A stretch of DNA of 12,883 nucleotides, from the NCBI GenBank assembly GCA_007121055.1, contig SKMM01000099.1, positions 1 to 12,883 of the forward strand. Reading direction: 5' to 3'. The position numbers and the translations under genes were made by a program. Below the pieces are notes generated by a model, which saw only the letters and a program-made list of their open reading frames with translations, ran no database searches and was not told the DNA's origin. The DNA is from Paracoccaceae bacterium. GTDB taxonomy: Bacteria > Pseudomonadota > Alphaproteobacteria > Rhodobacterales > Rhodobacteraceae. Each line of letters begins with the position of its first letter. The first letter of the stretch is position 1. Shown one piece after another: positions 8,359-12,883 of this stretch.

Positions 8359-9350
8359 CAGAGCAGGCCTGCCTCGCGCACCAGCGCCAGCGTGCCTTCG
8401 AGGTCGCTGATGGTGTTGAGGTCGACCTCGGGGGCCATGCGGACGACCTCGTCGAGGCTGATCTCGTCGAGCCGCTCGGGCACCTCGGCGCCGGTGACGG
8501 GGAACTCGCCCACATCGCCGCCGAAGAAGGCCTGTCCCTCGTCCGACAGCAGGAAATCGATGAACGCCACGGCCTCCGCGCTTTGGTCGGAGGTAGTTAG
8601 TACGCCCATCCCCGCGACCAGCAGCAGGTTGCCGATGTCGCCCTCGGTTGGAAACAGTCGCTGGTTGACGGGGAAGTCGGGGGCGGCGGTCTGGAAGCGC
8701 ACGAGGTAGTAGTTGTTGGTTACGCCCAGGTCCGCCTCGCCGTCGCCGATGGCCTGGATCATGGCGGTGTTGTTGGAGACCATGACGGGCCGGTTGGCCC
8801 GGATGCCGCGCAGCCATTCGAGCGCGGCCTCGTCGCCCTCGACCACGCGCAGGGCGGCGACATGCGCCAGGAACGAGCCGTTGGTGGGCGCGAGCGCGAG
8901 GCGGCCGCGGAAGCGCGGGTCGGTGAGCTCGGCCAGGGTGGCGGGCATCTCCTCCTCCGACATCCGCTCGGTGGAATAGGCCAGCACCCGGCCGCGGCCC
9001 GAGGTGGCGATCCAGCGGCCCTCGGTGTCGCGATAGGCGGCGGGGACCTTCTCCAGCGTGGCCTCGGGCAGGGGCATGAACATGCCGGCGACGGCGCCCA
9101 GGGCAGCGGCGTCCTGCGCCCAGAACAGGTCGGCGGGCGAGCGGTCGCCCTCCTCCTGCAGCAGGATCGCGAGTTCGGCGGTGCCGCCGTAGCGGACGCG
9201 CACGTCGATGCCGGTTTCGGCCGTGAAGGCTTCGATGATGGGGGCCACGAGCGTCTCGCCCCGGCCCGAGTAAAGCGTCAGGTGCTGCGCCGTGACCGGC
9301 GTCGCGGCGAGGGCCGCCAGCGCCAGTGCGGTGGTCCTGAAAAAGCGCAT
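8358..9350 (-). CDS. Periplasmic Fe(III)-binding protein of the ABC transporter (FbpA/FutA type)
   Basis: Extracellular solute-binding protein of 330 residues. The signal peptide (MRFFR, then an Ala/Leu core) is probably cleaved after TPVTA at residue 21. The mature protein begins QHLTLYSGRGETLV, the typical first strand of iron-binding FbpA/FutA/AfuA proteins. The consecutive tyrosines Y214-Y215 in TNNYYLVRF are the characteristic iron ligands of this group. A later part, DFLLSDEGQAFF, is also typical. The ribosome site GGGAGAAG precedes ATG 9350. It is the first gene of the operon, followed without a gap by permease and ATPase. Thiamine- or sugar-binding relatives are less likely because of the double tyrosine and the iron box upstream. 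Confidence 0.9.
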   Translation of the reverse strand: MRFFRTTALALAALAATPVTAQHLTLYSGRGETLVAPIIEAFTAETGIDVRVRYGGTAELAILLQEEGDRSPADLFWAQDAAALGAVAGMFMPLPEATLEKVPAAYRDTEGRWIATSGRGRVLAYSTERMSEEEMPATLAELTDPRFRGRLALAPTNGSFLAHVAALRVVEGDEAALEWLRGIRANRPVMVSNNTAMIQAIGDGEADLGVTNNYYLVRFQTAAPDFPVNQRLFPTEGDIGNLLLVAGMGVLTTSDQSAEAVAFIDFLLSDEGQAFFGGDVGEFPVTGAEVPERLDEISLDEVVRMAPEVDLNTISDLEGTLALVREAGLL

Positions 9351-9495
9351 CTGGATCTTCTCCCGTGTCTGCTTCGATCCGTCCGATCAAGGCAGGAACA
9401 GGGTCACGGTACCGCGCGCGGCCCCAGGGGGCCGGCGCCTGCCTCCCGCGGGGCTGTCCCCCGCTCAATTCCCACGGGGGCAGCGGTAGAGAAGC

Positions 9496-9510
9496 TGACA
9501 AGAACAGTCA
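9496..9510 (-). promoter_or_regulatory. Candidate iron-Rhodo-box (TGA-N9-TCA) upstream of the iron transporter
   Basis: TGACAAGAACAGTCA fits TGA-N9-TCA exactly and is palindromic one base further in (TGAC-N7-GTCA). This is the operator described for the RirA-type iron regulon of Rhodobacterales. On the minus strand it overlaps TTGACT (9506-9511), a fair -35, with TACCGC (9483-9488) as a weak -10 at 17-base spacing. A repressor bound here would block the promoter under iron-replete conditions. The site is about 150 bases before the binding-protein ATG. A six-base-constrained motif can occur by chance, but location and function agree. Confidence 0.55.
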
Positions 9511-9602
9511 AGAACCATCCATGTCGCAGGGAGATGCCGCCAGCGTGGACGCCGCGGGCCAAGTCGGCCGGGAGGCGCTGGCTCGCGCCGGAGGGCGGTG
9601 GT

Positions 9603-9627
9603 GGGGCCCGCATCCTGCGGGCGCCCC
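9603..9627 (-). terminator. Strong hairpin after the SDR gene, possible terminator
   Basis: GGGG-CCCGCA (9603-9612), loop TCC, TGCGGG-CG-CCCC (9616-9627) form a ten-pair stem with a two-base bulge, 23 bases after the SDR stop. No T-run follows on the minus strand, so termination would have to be Rho-assisted or incomplete. It separates the SDR operon from the iron transporter promoter. Confidence 0.35.
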
Positions 9628-9649
9628 CTCGGGAGCCGCTGGCCGGACG

Positions 9650-10387
9650 TCAGCCGGTGCCGAACAGGCGCAGATGGACCGCCTCCGGCAGCAGATTGGC
9701 GCCGCGGAACACCATCGAGAACAGGCTCGGGAAGCTGCGCGAGAAGTTCTCGGTGCCCATGTGGTCGAACATCGCCTGCGCCGCCGCCTCGGGCTCCATG
9801 AGGAAGGGCATGCGGAACTCGTTCTTGTCGGTCAGCCGGGTACGGATGAAGCCGGGGTTGGCCAGCTGTACGGTGACGCCGCTGCGCTGAAGGTCGCAGC
9901 GCATGGAGGTCGCGAGATGCATGAGCCCGGCCTTGGAGGAGCCGTAGCCGATGGAGTTCGGAAGGCCCCGGAACCCGGCAAGGCTGCCGGTCAGCACGAT
10001 ATGGCCCGACCCGCGCTCGACCATGCGGGGGACGACCTGTCCCAGCACCCGCACCGCGCCGGTAAAGTTGACGTCCGCCATGGTGACGGCGTGGTCGGCA
10101 TCCCACTCCTGGGCGGCAAAGGGCCAGTAGACGCCGGACAGGAACACCAGACCGTCGATCTCGCCGACCTTGGCGGCGGCCGCGCGGACCGAGTCCATGT
10201 CGGCCACATCCATGGTCACGACCTCGGACAGGCCCGGGAGTTCGGCCGACAGCTCCTCCAGCCGTTCGGGGCTGCGGGCGCTCAGCACCAGCTTGCAGCC
10301 GCAACGGCTCATCCTGTGCGCCAGGGCGCGACCCAGCCCCTCGCTCGCCCCCACCAGCCAATAGCGCTTGCCCGCCCAATCACGCAT
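9650..10387 (-). CDS. Short-chain dehydrogenase/reductase (SDR)
   Basis: Cytoplasmic NAD(P)-dependent oxidoreductase of 245 residues. Rossmann motif GASEGLG at 13-19 (a variant of TGxxxGxG), D60 in the DVAD segment, and the classical tetrad N107, S135, Y148 and K152 (YGSSK). The usual NNAG structural motif is replaced by FLSG at 82-85. The PG motif at NPGFIRTRL is present. Start ATG 10387 has AAAGGGGG before it. The frame runs on to 10633, but that part overlaps the DUF3833 gene and lacks coding character. It is the last gene of the minus-strand run, 34 bases after the DUF3833 stop, so co-transcription is likely. The substrate is unknown; a lipid-related or hydrophobic carbonyl substrate is only a guess from context. 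Confidence 0.9.
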   Translation of the reverse strand: MRDWAGKRYWLVGASEGLGRALAHRMSRCGCKLVLSARSPERLEELSAELPGLSEVVTMDVADMDSVRAAAAKVGEIDGLVFLSGVYWPFAAQEWDADHAVTMADVNFTGAVRVLGQVVPRMVERGSGHIVLTGSLAGFRGLPNSIGYGSSKAGLMHLATSMRCDLQRSGVTVQLANPGFIRTRLTDKNEFRMPFLMEPEAAAQAMFDHMGTENFSRSFPSLFSMVFRGANLLPEAVHLRLFGTG

Positions 10388-10421
10388 TCCGGTGCCCCCT
10401 TTGATTCGGTCGGGCGTGTTC

Positions 10422-10979
10422 CTAGTCCTTCCGGCGCATCGTGGCCACCAGTTCGGCGACCTTGATGCCGAATTTGCGAAACTGGCTGCGGTTGATGACT
10501 GTTCCGTTGTCACACAGGTACATCCAGTCGGTGGTATCGAGCACGTGGCCGCCGGCGTTGTCCGGCAGCCGGATGCGATAGCGCAGCAGCACCGAGGGCC
10601 CCGAGGCCCAGCCCTGGCCGGTGCCCTCGACATCTTCGGCCTCGGCCCGGATCACGCCGCCTTCGCCCAGCGTCAGTCGCCATTCCCGGGTCTGGGTGGC
10701 GCCGCTGTCATAGCGGAAATGTTCGGTCATCACGCCGGTGTCGCCGTCCCAGCGCGCCTCCATGTCGGCCACGAAGCGCGACGATACGCGGCCAAGGGGC
10801 CCGTAGATCACGCCTTCGCACAGGATCGGGCCGTTGAGGTGCTCGCGCAGGTCGAATCGGGGTTCCTGGCCCGCGTAATCGGCCGGAGCCTGCGCCCGGA
10901 AGCCTGCAAAGCGGCCGGCGATCAGCAGGAGCGCCCCGGTCAGGGCCGCCCCGAGGAGGATCAGCATCAGGGTGTCCAT
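10422..10979 (-). CDS. DUF3833 family membrane-anchored protein
   Basis: Protein of 185 residues matching the DUF3833 family by its run of features: FDLREHLNGP, then GRVSSRFVADMEARWDG, EHFRYDSG, EGTGQGWASGPS, DDWMY-like TTDWMYLCDNG, and VINRSQFRKFGI near the end. Its function is unknown in the family. The N-terminus is a single hydrophobic segment (about residues 4-22) with no lipobox cysteine, so it is probably anchored in the inner membrane with a periplasmic beta-rich domain. Start ATG 10979 lies four bases after the MFS stop; the open frame continues to 11021 but would overlap. Tight spacing with the MFS and DUF1365 genes implies a shared job in envelope or lipid chemistry. The family call is from memory. 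Confidence 0.82.
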   Translation of the reverse strand: MDTLMLILLGAALTGALLLIAGRFAGFRAQAPADYAGQEPRFDLREHLNGPILCEGVIYGPLGRVSSRFVADMEARWDGDTGVMTEHFRYDSGATQTREWRLTLGEGGVIRAEAEDVEGTGQGWASGPSVLLRYRIRLPDNAGGHVLDTTDWMYLCDNGTVINRSQFRKFGIKVAELVATMRRKD

Positions 10980-10983
10980 GCGG

Positions 10984-12234
10984 TCAGGTCTCCTCCAGTC
11001 GGGTGGCCGCGAGCAGGCCAAGGGCGGCGAGTTTCAGTGCGCAGGGCAGGAGCGCGTAGAGAAAGGTCAGCATCGCCAGCGCCTCGGGCGGGTTGTCGGT
11101 CCCGGCCTCGAAGCCCGAGGCGCCCAGCAGCGGCAGCACGATCACGGCGGAAATCGCCAGCGTGGCCTTGGTGGTGAAGGCCCACAGCCCGAAGGCGCGG
11201 CTGGCGTCGGGCGAGATCTTCTCCATCCGCCGGGCGAAGATTGCCGCGAGAAGCGTGAGGTCGGCGCCCAGCGCGGCCCCCGAGGCGATGCACACGAGCG
11301 CAAAGGCCCAGAGGTCGCCGGGGCCCAGAAGGGCCGCGAAGAGGAACGACACGATCGCCAGCGCCATGCCCACCAAAAGCACGCGCTTGGGGCCGTGCCG
11401 CTGCGCCGCGCGGCCCCAGAGGGGGGCGGCCCCTGCGGCGGCGAGGAAGAACAGCAGAAGGAACGGCCCCTCCCAGCCCGGCGCTTCCAGCCGCCCCTCT
11501 ACAAAGAAGAGAAACAGCGAGGAGGTGACGGCGACGGGGGCTGCATTGAGGAAGGCGATGATCAGCAGGCGTCGCGCGATGGCGTCGCGGAGCACCTCGG
11601 CAAAGCCCGTCTCCTGCGCGACGGGGACCGCCTGCCACTCGGCCCGCATGGCCCAGATGGCAGCGACGGCGAGACCGGTGAAACCGACCGCGAACCACGC
11701 ATAGGGCGCGCCGGTGACCACCAGCACCGTGGGCGCGACGGCGGCGAGGCACACGCCCAGAAGCGCCCCGGTCTCGCGCCATGTGGCCAGCAGGACATGG
11801 CCGCGGTCGCCCAAGGCGCCGGCCTTGGCCACGCCCTGGCTGTAGAAGGTGATGGACAGGAAGCTAAAGGCCGAAAACAGCGGGATCAGGGTCAGCGCGA
11901 ACCACAGGAGCGGCGTCACCGGGGGTGTGACGGCAAAGAGGCCCAGCATCGACAACGCCATGATGCTCGCCGCCACTGCGACCGCAAGCCCGCGGGCGGC
12001 GCGGGTCTTCTCGGCCAGCCAGCCGAGCGCGGGGTCCTGCACGAAGTCCAGAAACCGCAGCCCGCCCAGCACGATGCCGAGGGCGGCGAGGGAGACGCCG
12101 AAGCTTTCGACATAGAAGAACGGCGCGTGGATGTAGAGGGGCAGCCCCGCCATCGCCAGAAGCCCGCCGAACAGCGCATAGCCGGGCAGCCCGCCGGGGC
12201 GGGCGGGGGTCGCGGTGGCGGAGGCCAGGCTCAT
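10984..12234 (-). CDS. MFS transporter, Na+/melibiose-symporter-like (MFS_2/GPH type)
   Basis: Inner-membrane transporter of 416 residues with about 12 hydrophobic helices. The first cytoplasmic loop carries RFLDFVQDPALGWLAEKTR at about 60-78, the GPH-type pattern (D..xDP..G...D/E+TR). The start codon ATG 12234 overlaps the stop of the DUF1365 gene as ATGA, giving translational coupling. Despite the family name, a sugar substrate is unlikely in this neighbourhood. Copies in DUF1365/DUF3833/cyclopropane-fatty-acid-synthase clusters are more plausibly lipid- or envelope-related. The substrate is not known, and nothing in the sequence settles it. Confidence 0.9.
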   Translation of the reverse strand: MSLASATATPARPGGLPGYALFGGLLAMAGLPLYIHAPFFYVESFGVSLAALGIVLGGLRFLDFVQDPALGWLAEKTRAARGLAVAVAASIMALSMLGLFAVTPPVTPLLWFALTLIPLFSAFSFLSITFYSQGVAKAGALGDRGHVLLATWRETGALLGVCLAAVAPTVLVVTGAPYAWFAVGFTGLAVAAIWAMRAEWQAVPVAQETGFAEVLRDAIARRLLIIAFLNAAPVAVTSSLFLFFVEGRLEAPGWEGPFLLLFFLAAAGAAPLWGRAAQRHGPKRVLLVGMALAIVSFLFAALLGPGDLWAFALVCIASGAALGADLTLLAAIFARRMEKISPDASRAFGLWAFTTKATLAISAVIVLPLLGASGFEAGTDNPPEALAMLTFLYALLPCALKLAALGLLAATRLEET

Positions 12235-12883
12235 CGGCTGACCTCATGGCCCGGGGGCTCGGCGCGGCTGTGGAAGGTCGCGCCCTTCCACCACAGTTTC
12301 AGCGCCTGCCAGTGGATCAGCCCCAGCACGCGGCCCGCGCCGAAGGGGCGGCGGGTGAGGGCCGCCAGCAGCCGCGCGGAGGTCAGCGGCCGGCGCCGGC
12401 CGGTGAGCGTGGCGTAGAGCCGCCCCTCGGCGCCGCGGTAGTCGATCCAGACGCCGACACGGTCGGCCCGCACGTCGAAGCGGAACCGGTAGCCGCCGTC
12501 GATGGCCTGGAAGGGCGAGACGTGGAAGACCTTGGCGGCCTGCAGCAGGTCGTGGCGGGTGATGGGCCGTTGGTCGGGGTGGGAACAGAGGTAGGAATGG
12601 CGGTCGCCGAAGGTGTTGTTGACCTCGGCGATCACCGCGCGCAGGGCGCCGGCGCGGTCATGCGCCAGCCAGAAGCTGACGGGGTTGAACACTCGCCCCA
12701 GCACCCGCGGCTGTGCCAACAGCCGCAGGGGGCCGTCTGCGCTGTCGATGCCGTGGGCGGCCAGCACCTCGCGCGCCCAGGGGGCGCCACGGCCCGCGCC
12801 GCGCGGCCCGCCATGGTCACGGTCGTGCAGCGACACCGGGGCGGCGCGGTTGCGGCGGAAGAACCACGGGCCGCGGGGCGTCG
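12231..12883 (-). CDS. DUF1365 family protein, N-terminus cut by window edge
   Basis: The frame is open from the right edge to the TGA at 12231-12233, giving 217 codons. The family is about 250-270 residues, so about 40-60 N-terminal residues lie outside. Signature segments: SLHDRDHG, RVLGRVFNPVSFW (the FNPxS motif), EVNNTFGDRHSYL, KVFHVSPFQ and a basic C-terminal part with IHWQALKLWWKG. DUF1365 proteins are encoded next to cyclopropane-fatty-acid-synthase-like methyltransferases and flavin amine oxidases in many proteobacteria. In Rhodobacter sphaeroides, as I recall, such genes belong to the RpoE-ChrR singlet-oxygen regulon. The GTG at 12836 is not a likely start because conserved sequence continues upstream of it. 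Confidence 0.92.
   Translation of the reverse strand, partial: TPRGPWFFRRNRAAPVSLHDRDHGGPRGAGRGAPWAREVLAAHGIDSADGPLRLLAQPRVLGRVFNPVSFWLAHDRAGALRAVIAEVNNTFGDRHSYLCSHPDQRPITRHDLLQAAKVFHVSPFQAIDGGYRFRFDVRADRVGVWIDYRGAEGRLYATLTGRRRPLTSARLLAALTRRPFGAGRVLGLIHWQALKLWWKGATFHSRAEPPGHEVSR

Noticed and set aside
6433..8709. Plus-strand open frame of 758 codons opposite the iron transporter genes
   Set aside because: It is antisense to well-identified ATPase, permease and binding-protein genes, and its Glu/Gly/Arg/His/Gln-rich composition is typical of the complement of GC-rich membrane-protein genes.
10972..12417. Plus-strand open frame of 481 codons opposite the MFS gene
   Set aside because: It is antisense to a clear 12-helix transporter, has a charged low-complexity composition and no ribosome site.

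Overview
The window looks like chromosomal DNA of a high-GC alphaproteobacterium, most likely of the Rhodobacterales (Rhodobacteraceae/Paracoccaceae). The reasons are the divergent pckA | chvI-chvG arrangement, the strong G/C preference at third codon positions, and family-level matches throughout. Taxonomy is inferred from gene content only.

Left part (1-5013): the 5' two thirds or more of pckA (PEP carboxykinase, minus strand, cut by the left edge) diverges from chvI-chvG, an acid/envelope-stress two-component system. The usual Rhodobacterales continuation (hprK and PTS genes) does not follow chvG. Instead there is a small Omp25-like outer-membrane beta-barrel gene ending in a clear intrinsic terminator. 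Both chvI and chvG are preceded by a tiny ORF whose stop overlaps the gene's ATG as ATGA, and the 383 bases between chvI and chvG are unusual.

Middle spacer (5014-5645): no intact gene. It holds a 9-bp perfect inverted repeat and the decayed, frameshifted C-terminal end of an IS5-type transposase.

Region 5646-9510 (minus strand): a compact ferric-iron ABC transporter operon encoding periplasmic binding protein, fused two-domain permease and ATPase. Upstream is a TGA-N9-TCA palindrome that matches the Rhodobacterales iron-Rhodo-box and overlaps a possible -35 element. The transporter would import Fe(III) when iron is scarce.

Right part (9603-12883, minus strand): a tightly packed run DUF1365 (cut by the right edge) > MFS_2-type transporter > DUF3833 protein > short-chain dehydrogenase. 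This family set commonly travels with cyclopropane-fatty-acid-synthase-like methyltransferases and flavin amine oxidases, and in Rhodobacter with the RpoE-ChrR singlet-oxygen response. Its promoter and any such partners lie beyond the right edge.

I found no tRNA, rRNA, CRISPR array or intact mobile element. Most of the window is ordinary core genome. The points most worth a second look are the paired ATGA mini-ORFs, the chvI-chvG gap, the Omp25-like gene beside chvG, the iron box and the IS relic.
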